Shown: positions 15,001-20,584 of the stretch, piece after piece | How the letters are laid out: every line of letters begins with the position of its first letter | Position numbering within the stretch: position 1 is the first letter of the stretch | Source: Microbacteriaceae bacterium | Lineage (GTDB): Bacteria > Actinomycetota > Actinomycetes > Actinomycetales > Microbacteriaceae | Length of the DNA stretch: 64,000 nt | Direction of reading: 5' to 3' | Assembly (NCBI GenBank): GCA_947452675.1 | Contig: CANGDL010000002.1 | Location: 1-64,000, forward strand | Notes under the pieces: model-generated | What the model was told of the DNA's origin: nothing | The model's input: only the letters and a program-made list of their open reading frames with translations | Database searches by the model: none | Made by a program: the position numbers and the translations under genes

Positions 15001-15356
15001 AGGTTATAGGTGTATGCACTAGCTACGGTGGTTGTTCCAGACGCGGCGATAATCACCACGTCAACCGCACCGGCTGCGTGAGCCGGAGTAGTAACCGTGA
15101 ATTGAGTCGCGCTTGTGTTTGTGATCGAGGTGCCAGCCACGCCACCAAAGGTAACCGAGGTCGGAGTGGTCAAGCTCGTTCCCGTAATCGTGACCGCAGT
15201 GCCACCCAGAGTGGTGCCGCTGGTAACGCTTAGTGACGTGACCGCCGGCGCAGCATTTGCGGCAGAAGGATTGATAATGGTCAGCAAAGCAGTGATAAGA
15301 AGTGACGTCAAAACGAGCGCAACAATGCGTCGCGCCTCGCGCCAATTCTTATTCAA
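1..15356 (-). CDS. Giant secreted Fn3-like repeat protein, 3' end outside the window
   Basis: The minus-strand frame from a TTG at 15354-15356 stays open to the left edge, giving more than 5,100 residues. The N-terminus has a charged n-region (MNKNWREARR), a hydrophobic core and an AANA-A signal peptidase site. Next comes an IPT/TIG-like segment (about residues 40-110), then about 14 repeats of about 94 residues. These resemble fibronectin-III domains, each with a YxLxVxAxGDGxxYLxSxES core. A block of SBBP-type beta-propeller repeats (DGFVAKYxxNGxxxWVKQFGG) covers about residues 1480-1940 (forward 9540-10910). About 33 more Fn3-like repeats follow. I infer an adhesin or surface fibre; the ligand is unknown. 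The ribosome site is weak: a GGA lies 8 nt before the TTG, and no ATG or GTG upstream is in frame nearby. The C-terminal anchor cannot be seen. Confidence 0.9.
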   Translation of the reverse strand, partial: MNKNWREARRIVALVLTSLLITALLTIINPSAANAAPAVTSLSVTSGTTLGGTAVTITGTSLTTPTSVTFGGVAGTSITNTSATQFTVTTPAHAAGAVDVVIIAASGTTTVASAYTYNLATLAPPTALALTPGLNSANGYYLTVGFTAAAGAATTRADLINNATGLTVGSNNYISNGNSFLGLLPNTSYTVNLYSVASSGTYTNGMSIAATATVTTTATAPAAISWTGITLTVAPSTTGSAAATTIVATLSGVPTGAVYYRYTLYDSAGTFIRVADTSSTSNSFVGLNPATTYKVSVKAYANGVSYLDSAVDLGPNSGTTATPITLTAPQATLSLATPDSLQFTYSQPAGAIAMRATLYDSTQTQIISSIPSSGTTPTFNGLTAGTTYYLSVVAVGDGISYLTSAPVMSLGIQTTAGSATLAAPSAAVAFATSPAGNAVTVSLTNNTGISSTSYNYYVYDSTNHLVAKYNVNSTALSILGLTYGATYKFGASMMASGYPESPITASLATITIGAAPSLTTLTTPTAPTTTTSGSTFAGSSLTGTISAVANASTYLWFLYDSTGTTVVSSQLINSTSVTFSGLVPSATYYIAAMAIGYSNNSGYLYGDSALSNKTSAVTAGVSVITSLAVPTPTVSVSATNPTPTAVTVTYTATTAGTYLSYTLKVYDASGNLISTIPYATTTTVVNGLQPNTGYSVTLTAIGDGVNYNSSAESGKVSFTTRGSMKIVSAVPALGALTPQGAILTFTAPTGTVSTVARLYDSSSRLLAVVPGFTSSSSISTSLLPGTSYKASLTFLGNGSTYLDSDEGALVNFTTPAAITIATPNVLQSATSAYTATFSFTIPTGGTYCRLTIWDSTGTSVISRIGQYTNGLVVSGLTPNTSYKASLKCFANGVGYLDSAESPLTAFSTGSGAKLLAPTISQVVAALTGYTISYVSETGTVSARAKIYDSNDNLLQSVAVASTTTFSILGLTPNTTYKVSMTAIGNGATYLDSDEGDKFTFSTAPAAPAMLPMPTWTSTATTVTVTVNESLVGYTAVRLYNATGSTLLSTYVTTGASVAIANLIPGTQYQISLVALANGYNFTASSESAKVIVNTIGLYQIVTGSISAVATTAATASVTFANGGNTTSTVGRLYAADGTLLGIYPSIGSGYVVGGLSPSTSYYFTIQNMGNGKLYGNGRESAKFSFTTAAPNTLLAPAFANTGTTTPTSIAIGFTATTGSVSTTLRIYSRSTGQLISTIPGYTTNTVINNPITPGSSYSVTLQAIGNGITTITSDESSPISIATPGAITLFAPPVTNTVTTPVSVTVSFTAQAGAVSQVAKLYSGDGQTLLGVYAGMVTGSVLSQLQPNTTYQISITALGNGYSYLTSPESQRVTFKTSAPITMVAPTFSAYSLGGTSIGLSVNAVTGANTYTVKTYSADGSTLISVLNVTTALTPIGGLSPNTTYQFSVTAVGNGLSYLSSPESPKISATTSALTTALPSVANQAWIKGIGGFGADAAQNSVLVDSANNVYVGGYFVNQAVFGSGSNTVTLTSAGGQDSFLAKYSSDGTLLWAQQSGGTGNDYVNALAFDATGNVVVTGVFQGVAAFGQTGNRQAITAMGGYDGYVAKYATDGTFAWVRQLSGTADVFSRGVSTDRSGNIFITGYFMDNVTFGSGSSKVVLRTFGQADGFVAKYAANGTFTWVKQFGGLSGDQGNGISVDRSGNVFVAGSATTGAVFGSGSNSKEFLPEAGSDSFIAKYTNDGDFSWVQASGGSGNDQALAVATDVSGNAYLVGAHSGSVFGSGADTQALSPVLNIINGVTADGFLAKYDPTGRLVWVRNMGGQSTDQYNSVAVDASGNVYAGGQFNISAKVSGGGKSQTLVADGSQDGLVAKYTSDGTLVWARPLGGAASDAATGVAVGSSGALAVTGYFTYDQPTTGGVSVFSLGDTAVNLTSAGNSDAFVALLQTGADVTSSSLVTPVPQINEIKSTSAAISFALQAGAASYTLKLYDSAGTTLISTVSNYIPGRLITGLTANTSYKVTLTAVGDGASTLSSAESAKLTLTTSLGSTSPIIYNIGADQALVTFAPIAGATSYSLQVYDATGANRLFTVNAATPAATWIYNLIPNTSYKVAVRPFSDGQSNLVFGEGSLVSFTTAAATTLANPVATQSASTATTVTINIPTILISPQMIAGNRGWLIKTYAADGVTLLGAFPTTVATNVINGLNPATTYKVSVTALGDGIQYLSSAEGTRVLVSTAQATVAAAPSPIITQITSDTLAVNFAPIPALVSTSYIVRINGFTYIAATSGSIYSTGVLPNSAMSVSMQAIGDGTNLFTSAIGTPVTFNTPTQSTTQLAAPSVAVTAVLQSSANIMPTPVVGATQYFASIYDSTGTNLIFNLPVALGGTQISNLLPNTTYKVEVVAVGNGAFLTNSNPSTQVSFTTAAAGTLAAPINLLATSVNTTSFKPTFTTVANAVNYLLKVYRADGVSLLFTQIITSGAAVNFALNGATSFKFSVTAIGDAINYLTSPESALVNVDLLPVQTLLAPAPALSSITSNSAIVGFTATLNSVSTYARIYAADGTTLLAAIPLFTGGTKLTYPLGPNTSYYISLQAVGDSTNYLTSAEGAKVAFTTPSSVKLLAPLPQIVINTNRSVYLTYVTAELGLISARASIYNADGSQLLFVVPVAASGANIAGLTPNTTYRIVLTALGDGVNFTNSDPGQYVSFTTPASVQLYAPTPSVGFNGAYSFKVNFSPVSGAIGYYAKVYASDGTTLLRTMPITSGSAIFGLPTATSYKLSLVSVGDSLIYTNSPESTKISFTFAGGATNSQLTAPTPTFTGTTSNSTIVNFDTATGANAYTLKRYTADGVTLLQTLTFFTPGTIVANLSPATGYKFSLTAIGDGVSFLNSAEGVKTLVTTTALVAASLLPTVASVVTTSTANSNSITVTFPAATGASSYNVRVYGADGSTLIASVNNFTSGGTITGLIASTNYFVTVTALGDGSTYISAAESAKESVTTLAPGTLTAPVLTKSGQTSNSISVTFPGQSGAAGYSASLYAADGTTLLGVYSPFTSGSSITGLAPNTSYIVKVVALGDGISSSNSAASTALTAVTALASPANIVVAPRAQTAVVQFSAVSGAISYTLNLYNSTGSSLLRTISNFTSGSTLTGLSASTSYRVAIVAIGDASTAFTSDESAQVAFVTPAIITLAAPVVSASTATTSSVSATFAAVPDALSYTAVLYATDGTTVISTLTGYTSGQVITGLSANEIYQLTVQAIGDGTNFLSSLVSGRALLPTVNQTTLVAPTPSASAATSSAVTVSFTATAHSISTTLKLYAPDGTTLLRTIPNFVSGTTLTGLSSGTSYKVTLTAIGDGVSYLTSAEGSLATAATATIATLAAPSATASGATTFSINVSFSGVAGATSYLVKVYAGDGTTLLRTVSQITSGQTISGLSPATSYVLKFSSIGDGVNYRTSADSAGVQVTTTAQITLTAPTPAITQVTATTVSFAFTADSNGLSTTARLYTGDGATLISQISNATTGMQFTGLTPDTDYMVTLQSIGDGITTLSSVESTQVAAHSAQPTALVAPTASISQITSSGFTITFSPKANALGYLANIYAADGVTLIASYTGLNPSGTVITGLTQNTTYKVTLVSVGDEATYLSSAESAPVQTTTAVGVVQLGPPNPSVDAVGSTTAKISFGAVDGASSYAAKIYAADGTTLLQTLSNFTSGQVVTGLTLNTAYFVALNAVGNGVNFLTSGYGPKTSFATAPPEQLVTPVVTSASSTSNSTSLSFAAVTDALDYAVKIYAADGTTLLYTLTSYAAGSTISGLTPSTGYVLKVSALGDGVSILDSPYSTGFSITTQAPVQLTSPSPSVFSASQTNAVIVYTSISGAAGYTAKLYAANGVTLVRTITNFTSGSTITGLTPNTVYQLTLTALGDGLSNTTSAESALLEVDTLAIQTLSAPTAFISGQNPRSLVVSFSPIQGAVSYTALLYAADGTTLLRTVNNFTSGSTLASLTISTNYQVALIAKGDGTNYLDSATGALTATSTIAIPALFVPDTIASATGTTSATASFSAQANAQRFELQVLAADGVSVVRTISNFTSGSTITGLSPSTTYGIAVRAVADGVNYVTSDFSSPAYITTAAPVVLGSPTASVSGATFNTIDVSFTAVANSTGYVAKLYSAGGTLLRTITSFTSGTTITGLTVGTSYQVAVVALGDVTNFLDSPESTRVNYSSSAAIQLAAPSVSTSSVGQFGFQFGFTNVSHGVSYNATLYAANGTTVVQSWTNISGTTTVTGLLPSTRYYLSLTTIGDANYTTSNPSSQLAVTTQNLNPLGTVTVSTSNAGFNSIAVSFGAVANAISYTANVYSATGTLVRSVTSFVSGSTISGLTVGTNYLVGVVAVADNTSYLDSPESVRASFATLAAVQLAAPSFTASGLSKSGFQFSFNSVAHAVSYSATLYAANGTTVLQSWTNITGTTTVSGLSPVTTYKLSMTAVGDSNYLTSSASALTTVTTANLDALTAPSSSTSSAGFNSIVVSFGAVSNAVSYTAKLYTSGGSLLRTITSFTTGSTISGLTVGTGYLVGVTAVADQTTYLDSAESTRAGFSTLAAVQLAAPSFAVSALTHGGFQFSFTPVSNAVSYNATLYAANGTTVVQTWTNVTGTTSVTGLSPVTTYKLSMTSVGDSNYLTSSPSAQTSVVTPNLDPLSAATVATSGADFNSITVTFGAVTNAVGYTANVYTAGGSLLRIISNFISGTTITGLTVGTSYLVGVVALADATNYRDGSESTRVSFSTLAAVQLAAPTYTVTGITHGGFQFNFNSVSNAVSYSATLFAANGTTIIQTWATVTGATTVTSLSANTTYKLSMTSIGDSNHLTSAPSSLTTVVTANLDPLTATSVSTSGADVTSIVITFGPVSNAVSYTAKVYSSTGSLLRTISNFNSGNSITGLSVGTNYLVGITAIADASNYRDGAESTRASFSTLAATQLAAPTFVVSNVTDVAFTLTLTPVANATGYTATLYAADGTTIIRSWSTTSGAHAFSGLTATTDYQLTLLSVGDGVGYLDSAESVQAPFTTLEASIIVVPPTPVVVPPVVVTVPVVTGGANGKPTPVDLTKIFNTPSVADATATLLEPNANVSGI
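460..2960. repeat. Higher-order (dimeric) tandem repeat, period about 558 bp
   Basis: Inside the giant gene, landmark strings such as gcggccagcgtcgagaa recur near 470, 1026, 1585, 2143 and 2701, spaced 556-559 bp. A different landmark (the ttcgagtcnccgac type) recurs between them near 795, 1355, 1912 and 2470. So two alternating Fn3-like repeat types have been copied as a 186-residue pair, about five times. The rest of the gene repeats with a single period of about 283 bp and is more diverged. Confidence 0.8.
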
Positions 15357-15382
15357 AAACTGTGTCCGATCCTGGGGGATAA

Positions 15383-15406
15383 ACCGGACATTGGGGAATG
15401 TCCGGT
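15383..15406. promoter_or_regulatory. Perfect palindrome upstream of the giant gene
   Basis: Ten-base arms (accggacatt and aatgtccggt) flank a gggg spacer. The core GGACAT-N6-ATGTCC is identical in arms and spacing to a site upstream of the other giant surface gene (36336-36353). The near edge lies 26 nt upstream of the TTG start, where a promoter-proximal operator is expected. It has no T-run and lies between the photolyase gene and the giant gene, so a repressor or activator site is likelier than a terminator. The binding protein is unknown. Confidence 0.6.
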
Positions 15407-15407
15407 C

Positions 15408-15416
15408 TGTGGACAA
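15408..15416 (-). promoter_or_regulatory. DnaA-box-like 9-mer TTGTCCACA
   Basis: Reading on the minus strand, TTGTCCACA matches the actinobacterial DnaA-box consensus as I know it. It stands immediately upstream of the palindrome of the giant gene. A TTATCCACA stands in the equivalent place upstream of the gene ending at 31302. The role is unproven. TTGTCC could instead be part of a -35 element. Confidence 0.4.
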
Positions 15417-15500
15417 GTCTAATGTTTGCTATTACGAATAGATAGGATGTTTTCCCGCTAAATCAGAGGGATAACGCCACATGCACGGTTGCCGTTTGGA

Positions 15501-16973
15501 TCAGATAATGCCTGCTTCAAGACCTTCCAGAACCTGGGTAGCGCGCTCTCGAAGTTCGGGCAAATCAGACAGCCGGTTTAGCCCAAAGATCTGCTGGCTC
15601 ATGCGGTGATTTTTCACAAAACGATCGCGATGACGATCGAGGAAATCCCAATACAAAGTGGTGAAAGGGCAAGCGTCATCGCCGACTCGTTTCTTCGGGT
15701 CATAAGCGCAACTCTTGCAAGACTGTGTCATTTTGTTCAGATACGCACCGCCAGCCGCATAGGGCTTGGTCATAAGTTGACCGCCATCCGCGTGCGTTGC
15801 CATACCAATGATGTTCGGCACCATCACCCATTCGGCGGCATCGATGAACTGCTCCCGCATCCAATCAAGAAACTCTTGCGGGTTCGTTCCAGTCACAAGC
15901 GCGAGATTACTTAGCACCATGAGTCGAGGGATGTGATGCGCCCAGGCTCGAGTCTCCACGTCGGTAACCACCTGTTTGACACAAGCCATCTGAGTTTTCG
16001 ATGAGTCGGTGAAAAGAGGCAATAGCTTCCGGTTGGCAGCTAGCTCATTTTTTTCGCGGTATTCGGGGCCTAGAAACCAATACATGCCGTTGATGTATTC
16101 ACGCCAACCGATAACCTGACGCACAAACGCCTCAACCGAACCGATTGGAGCGCCGGCGCGATAGGCCTTGAGCACTGCCTCGATTACCTCCTCGGCGTGC
16201 AATAGCCCGTTGTTCAGGTATGGGCTGAGAAGCGAGTGGTGCAGGGCCCAGTTGTCAGCTGCAATCGCATCCTCATAAGGCCCGAAACCCTGAAGGTGGT
16301 TGTCGATGAAGTTGCGAAGTTGGGCTAGAGCACCGGCTCGAGTGGTTGCCCAAGTTTTGGTTGGCTGCATGCCTAGGTCGCTGGCAACCTTGCGGTCGAT
16401 ATCGTCGCGAGCGTGCTCCAAATAGGGTGGCCAGCTGTAGTTTTTTGGCGGAGGGAGGCGGTTATCCGCATCAAAGTTCCAACGCCCACCGTCGGGCTCC
16501 CCCGCGGTGACCATGATGCCCAGGCGCACACGCTGCGCGCGATAGAAGTTCTCCATTACAAAGCTTTTTTGACGGTCGGCCCAGAGCTTGAAATCCGGCC
16601 GCGCAGTCAAGAAGAAGTCATTGGGCACAAATTGCACACCGAATTCGGCTAAAAGTTCGTGTTGCTTGAAGGAAGATGGCTCGGCGGCATGAATTGGAAG
16701 GTTGCCGAACTCGGCTCGTGCCTGGAGTAGGCCAGCGGTTGTATTTGAGGCCTTGAGGTAGCGGACCGTGAACCCCTCTGATTCGAGCTCTGCTGCGAAA
16801 TGCCGAGCCGACGAAATCAAGAAAAACAAGCGTTCCGGGTGCCATGGGCGGCCGGAGGTCATCCTGGCGCTTTCGACAAAAACAATCACATCGCTGGCCG
16901 GCGCTGCATCCTTGAGAACGCCGCGGCTTTGGTTCAGATGATCGTGCGCGACATAGAGAATGCGTTGCATCAT
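15501..16973 (-). CDS. phrB: Fe-S cluster (6-4) photolyase, PhrB/FeS-BCP family
   Basis: This 490-residue flavoprotein should split (6-4) pyrimidine photoproducts with blue light. From the chosen start (ATG at 16971-16973) it has an N-terminal Rossmann-like antenna domain ([12 protein letters not shown]) and a helical FAD domain. Paired histidines H346-H347 (AWAHHIPRL) match the active-site pair of Agrobacterium PhrB. Four cysteines, C331, C419, C422 and C435, have the same spacing (88, 3, 13) as I recall for the PhrB 4Fe-4S ligands. The start overlaps the stop of the DUF2256 gene as ATGA, implying coupled translation. An in-frame ATG eight codons further upstream would intrude into that gene and is less likely. 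It is the last gene of a three-gene minus-strand operon. Confidence 0.92.
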   Translation of the reverse strand: MMQRILYVAHDHLNQSRGVLKDAAPASDVIVFVESARMTSGRPWHPERLFFLISSARHFAAELESEGFTVRYLKASNTTAGLLQARAEFGNLPIHAAEPSSFKQHELLAEFGVQFVPNDFFLTARPDFKLWADRQKSFVMENFYRAQRVRLGIMVTAGEPDGGRWNFDADNRLPPPKNYSWPPYLEHARDDIDRKVASDLGMQPTKTWATTRAGALAQLRNFIDNHLQGFGPYEDAIAADNWALHHSLLSPYLNNGLLHAEEVIEAVLKAYRAGAPIGSVEAFVRQVIGWREYINGMYWFLGPEYREKNELAANRKLLPLFTDSSKTQMACVKQVVTDVETRAWAHHIPRLMVLSNLALVTGTNPQEFLDWMREQFIDAAEWVMVPNIIGMATHADGGQLMTKPYAAGGAYLNKMTQSCKSCAYDPKKRVGDDACPFTTLYWDFLDRHRDRFVKNHRMSQQIFGLNRLSDLPELRERATQVLEGLEAGII

Positions 16974-17110
16974 GCCGCTTTGCACTTCTGAGAACAATAT
17001 TTAACGCTCTCCCAGTCGCGCTCCCATTTTTTGCGCCACTCAAACCGCAGCCCACAGCGTGCGCAAATCTTCGGCGGATGGCCGTTTTTGGTTTGGGCTA
17101 CGCGAGGCAT
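16970..17110 (-). CDS. DUF2256 zinc-ribbon microprotein
   Basis: A 46-residue ORF starts [20 protein letters not shown] and ends YCSQKCKAA. Two cysteine pairs (C16-x2-C19 and C39-x3-C43) suggest a structural zinc site. The stretch between them is rich in Trp, Arg and Lys ([11 protein letters not shown]). This is the DUF2256 pattern, whose function is unknown. DUF2256 genes often accompany cryptochrome/photolyase genes, and here the stop overlaps the photolyase start by 4 nt. That suggests an accessory role for the photolyase, such as Fe-S or DNA handling; this part is inference. Confidence 0.85.
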   Translation of the reverse strand: MPRVAQTKNGHPPKICARCGLRFEWRKKWERDWESVKYCSQKCKAA

Positions 17111-17113
17111 GAG

Positions 17114-17452
17114 TCAGATCTGAGACTCGCGCTCGAGGCGCTCGAGGCGAAGTGATCGGAACCCGAGGAACAACGGAAACACAAACGCGAAGGCTGTGAC
17201 AAATGCCAGAGCGATGTATAGCCAGAGGCGACGCATTTTTAGTCGGCGTCCCTCGATGATTATGAAGCTCATCCCAGCCACCCCGCCAATTAGTAGGTCG
17301 AGCGAGTAGACCCAGTCGACATTTGAGGTGAACCCGTCATCCAAGTAGTTTTCGCCCCGCATAACCGCGAGCCCGTTGAATGTCCAGGCGGTAACCAGCC
17401 CGATAAGCGACAGAGCGAAGAAAAAGTAGGCGTTTCGTCGTTGATTCGTCAT
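17114..17452 (-). CDS. DUF2834-type small membrane protein
   Basis: The 112-residue protein has three predicted membrane helices (about residues 8-29, 48-67 and 76-98) and a charged tail (SLRLERLERESQ). The layout of an N-terminal helix with LVTAWTFNG, a central DLLIGGVAGMSFIIIEGRR and a C-terminal helix resembles the uncharacterised DUF2834 family. Its stop lies 3 nt upstream of the DUF2256 start, making it the first gene of an operon ending in the photolyase. The role is unknown. The shared operon suggests a light- or stress-related membrane function only by association. Confidence 0.7.
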   Translation of the reverse strand: MTNQRRNAYFFFALSLIGLVTAWTFNGLAVMRGENYLDDGFTSNVDWVYSLDLLIGGVAGMSFIIIEGRRLKMRRLWLYIALAFVTAFAFVFPLFLGFRSLRLERLERESQI

Positions 17453-17543
17453 GGCTTAACCATAGAGCTCAAGCCAGGGGGCCTGTGCCTCGATTTCCGC
17501 AGCAATCAACATGACAGGCATAACCTTGACCGGCAGGCAAAAA

Positions 17544-18230
17544 ATGCCGACTGCAGAGGCTCAGCCCACTAGATTTAGGCTCATGACTTCAACTCGCATC
17601 GTCGCGGTTATACGCTGGCTGGCTGCCGCAACCATTTTGTCCAGCGTTGTTTGGCAGGTTACCGACCGCCTGGCACACGGTTTATTCAGACCAGCCGAAT
17701 ACTTTGCATACTTCAGCATCCAAGGCACACTAATTGCCGGTGTCATGTTCGCCTACACAGGCTGGCTGAGCTGGCACGGCACCAGCGAAAAGCGTCAGGT
17801 GACCATCGCCCGCGTGTCGGCAACCACCTATGCCATCGTGATTGCAGTGGTCTATAACGCGCTGCTTCGCAACTCGGCTGGCGACATCCGTGACGCGGGC
17901 TATGCCTGGCCCGTTGTGCCGAACGAAATAATGCACGTATGGACTTCGGTGCTCATCTTGCTCGATTGGGTATTGATTTCAGGCGCCTATAAATTACGTC
18001 TTCGTGCATCACTCTGGGTCGCGGTCTTCCCGCTCACCTGGTTGGCATTTTCGGTTTCGAGAGGAATACTCGATGGCTGGTGGGCCTACTGGTTCTTGAA
18101 CCCAAACGAGAAGGGTGGCTTGGCCGGCATGTTCGAATACATCGGTGGGATCACCGTATTGATGATTGGCCTTGGTTTCTTGTTGCTAGCGCTTAGAAAT
18201 GCGATTTACCGAAAGCGATTAGCTCGCTAA
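17544..18230 (+). CDS. Pr6Pr-family (FAR-17a/AIG1-like) membrane protein
   Basis: This integral membrane protein of about 228 residues has six hydrophobic helices. It carries the motifs NEIMHVWTSVLILLDWVL and GWWAYWFLNP, typical of bacterial Pr6Pr proteins, which have no established reaction. An ATG at 17544 has an AGG six bases upstream. An ATG at 17583 (MTSTRIVAVIRW), directly before the first helix, is an alternative start. The 3' end overlaps the convergent DUF1801 gene by 12 bp. Confidence 0.7.
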   Translation: MPTAEAQPTRFRLMTSTRIVAVIRWLAAATILSSVVWQVTDRLAHGLFRPAEYFAYFSIQGTLIAGVMFAYTGWLSWHGTSEKRQVTIARVSATTYAIVIAVVYNALLRNSAGDIRDAGYAWPVVPNEIMHVWTSVLILLDWVLISGAYKLRLRASLWVAVFPLTWLAFSVSRGILDGWWAYWFLNPNEKGGLAGMFEYIGGITVLMIGLGFLLLALRNAIYRKRLAR

Positions 18231-18569
18231 TTCGGCTAGCCGAGCTTTGACAAGCTTGACCAGTAAATCCTTTGGTAGCGGTGCATCAACCGGAAACTGA
18301 AAAGAACTCTTCGAGGTCACATAGCCGGTTAGTTCAGGGGCAAGCGCCTCCATGACCTCTGGGCTCTGAGGTGAAAAAGTCAGGTGATTCTTAAAAGCTG
18401 CAAACCCGACCGCATACTTGCCCTCGAATTTGAACTGTGGCGTATTCCAGGCAATAACCTGCTCGAGAGAAGGCTCGATCTCGACGAGGCTGGCCCGCAC
18501 GGCCAAAAGGGTTGAACGCTTTGGCTCGGTCTGCGACTCGATATATGCGGTGACTTCTTCTGCTGACAT
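18219..18569 (-). CDS. DUF1801 (YdhG-like) protein
   Basis: The 116-residue protein starts MSAEEVTAYIESQTEPKRS, followed by a central AWNTPQFKFEGKYAVGFAAFKNHLTFSP. That matches the DUF1801 family (YdhG/frataxin-like fold, sometimes annotated as iron chaperone). It has no signal peptide or membrane helix, so it should be cytosolic. It is transcribed alone and converges with the upstream-numbered membrane gene. The physiological role is not established. Confidence 0.8.
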   Translation of the reverse strand: MSAEEVTAYIESQTEPKRSTLLAVRASLVEIEPSLEQVIAWNTPQFKFEGKYAVGFAAFKNHLTFSPQSPEVMEALAPELTGYVTSKSSFQFPVDAPLPKDLLVKLVKARLAELAS

Positions 18570-18586
18570 GACTCGATTGTAGATTT

Positions 18587-20584
18587 CTAAGCGGTTTCGG
18601 TGGCTTCGAACTGCGACTTATAAAGTGCTGAATATGGGCCTTCTAGCTTCACGAGCTCTTCGTGGGTGCCCTGCTCGACGATATCGCCGTGTTCCATGAC
18701 CAGGATGAGGTCGGCATCGCGAATGGTTGACAAGCGGTGTGCAATCACGAAGCTGGTTCGGTCTTTGCGCAACGCCGCCATTGCACGCTGAACCAAAACT
18801 TCGGTTCGAGTGTCAACCGACGAGGTTGCCTCATCAAGAATCAGCACTGTTGGCCGCGATAAGAAAGCTCGTGCGATGGTCAGCAACTGCTTTTCACCGG
18901 CACTAACATTCGAGGCTTCATCATCCAAGATGGTTTCGTAGCCCAATGGCAACGTCCGAACGAAACGGTCAACATAGGTTGCCTTGGCCGCCTCAATGAT
19001 TTGCTCCTCGGTTGCATCCGGGTTTCCATAGGCGATGTTGTCACGGATGGTGCCCTTGAACAGCCAGGTGTCTTGCAAAACCATGCCGATGCGTGAACGA
19101 AGGTCGTCTCTTGTCATCTTGGCGATGTCGACGCCGTCGAGAGTGATGCGGCCACCGTTGAGTTCGTAGAAGCGCAAAATAAGGTTGACCAGCGTGGTCT
19201 TGCCGGCGCCGGTTGGGCCAACAATCGCAATGGTCTGACCCGGCTTCACCGAAAGGTTCAGGTTCGAGATCAACTTGGTTTCAGGGGTGTAGCCAAACTC
19301 GACATGCTCGAAAGTCAGGGTTCCTGTGCGCTGCGCCGAGGTTTCGGCATCGACAAGGTCTGGCGACTGTTCTTCGGCGTCGAGCAGCTCAAAAACGCGC
19401 TCTGCCGAGGCAACTCCAGACTGAAGCAGATTTGCCATCGAACCAAGCTGAGCCAACGGCTGGTTGAACTGGCGCGAGTATTGGATAAACGACTGAATTG
19501 AACCAAGTGACAGCGCGCCACTGGCCACAAACAAACCGCCGATGACCGCGATGCCAACGTAGACAAGGTTTCCAATGAAGTTCATGCTAGGCATGATGAT
19601 TCCCGAAACGAACTGGGCGCCAAAGCTCGATCGATAGAGTTCTCCGTTGAGTTCGGCAAACTTTGCCTCTACAGCCTTCGAGCGACCGAAGACCTTGACT
19701 AGGGCATGGCCAGTGAAACTCTCTTCAATGTGCGCATTTAGCTGACCAGTCTTGGCCCATTGATTCACAAACAATTTTTGGCTGCGCTTGGCAATCAGCG
19801 ATGTCAGAACCAGGCTTGCCGGAATGCTTATTAGAGCAATGAGTGCGAGGACCGGCGAGATCGTAAACATCATCACAAGCACGCCAACCACGGTTAGCAA
19901 GCTGACCAGCACCTGGCTCAGGGTCTGTTGCAAAGATTGAGAAACGTTGTCGATGTCGTTGGTGACGCGGCTTAAGAGCTCACCACGCTGGATGGTGTCG
20001 AAGTATGAAAGCGGCAAGCGGTGAAGCTTGGCTTCGGTCTCGAGGCGAAGCTTGAAAATAGTGTTTTGCACACTGACGTTCAGGATTCGAGCCTGGAATA
20101 TTCCGAACACGAATGCACCAAGATAAATCGCAACAATGGCGAGCAAAATCTGAGACAGAGCCGTGAAATCGATGCCGTGGCCAGGGTTCAAATCCATGCC
20201 TTTCAGCAAATCGGCCAGTTGATTATTTCCCTGCATTTTTAGGCCAGCAATAACCTGGTCTTTACTAACACCGGCCGGCAACTTAGCCGAAATGGCGCCG
20301 TTGAAAATTATGTTGGTTGCCTTACCCATCATCCAAGGGCCGAGCACGCTCAGGGTCACAGAAGCGACAGCCAGAATTATTACCAGCACTAGTCGCGAAC
20401 GCTCAGGTTGCAGGCGCCCTAAAAGGCGTTTAGCGCTCGGGCCAAAGTTCAAAGATTTTTCGGTTGGCATTCCCATGCCGGCGCCTGGGCGTCCGCCCAT
20501 TCCACCAGCAGGTCGGCCGCCCATTGCTCCCGCTGGAGCGGTCATTCTCTCTGCTGACTTCTTACCCGGAGCTGCGTTTGACAT
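18587..20584 (-). CDS. ABC exporter half-transporter, catalytically canonical subunit
   Basis: At 665 residues this is a fused type-I ABC exporter. It has a Gly/Met-rich N-terminal extension (about residues 1-50), six membrane helices to about residue 370, and an ATPase domain. Walker A (GPTGAGKTTL) is near residue 457, Walker B (VLILDEATSSVD) near 580. Walker B has the catalytic glutamate, but the signature motif is non-canonical (VSAGEKQ in place of LSGGQ). The ATG overlaps the TAA of the partner gene by one base (TAATG). Together with the partner's degenerate Walker B, this fits a heterodimeric multidrug/lipid exporter of the TM287/288 or LmrCD type. The substrate is unknown. Confidence 0.9.
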   Translation of the reverse strand: MSNAAPGKKSAERMTAPAGAMGGRPAGGMGGRPGAGMGMPTEKSLNFGPSAKRLLGRLQPERSRLVLVIILAVASVTLSVLGPWMMGKATNIIFNGAISAKLPAGVSKDQVIAGLKMQGNNQLADLLKGMDLNPGHGIDFTALSQILLAIVAIYLGAFVFGIFQARILNVSVQNTIFKLRLETEAKLHRLPLSYFDTIQRGELLSRVTNDIDNVSQSLQQTLSQVLVSLLTVVGVLVMMFTISPVLALIALISIPASLVLTSLIAKRSQKLFVNQWAKTGQLNAHIEESFTGHALVKVFGRSKAVEAKFAELNGELYRSSFGAQFVSGIIMPSMNFIGNLVYVGIAVIGGLFVASGALSLGSIQSFIQYSRQFNQPLAQLGSMANLLQSGVASAERVFELLDAEEQSPDLVDAETSAQRTGTLTFEHVEFGYTPETKLISNLNLSVKPGQTIAIVGPTGAGKTTLVNLILRFYELNGGRITLDGVDIAKMTRDDLRSRIGMVLQDTWLFKGTIRDNIAYGNPDATEEQIIEAAKATYVDRFVRTLPLGYETILDDEASNVSAGEKQLLTIARAFLSRPTVLILDEATSSVDTRTEVLVQRAMAALRKDRTSFVIAHRLSTIRDADLILVMEHGDIVEQGTHEELVKLEGPYSALYKSQFEATETA

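Noticed and set aside
15408-15416. Chromosomal replication origin
   Set aside because: A single DnaA-box-like 9-mer with no cluster, AT-rich region or dnaA/dnaN gene nearby.
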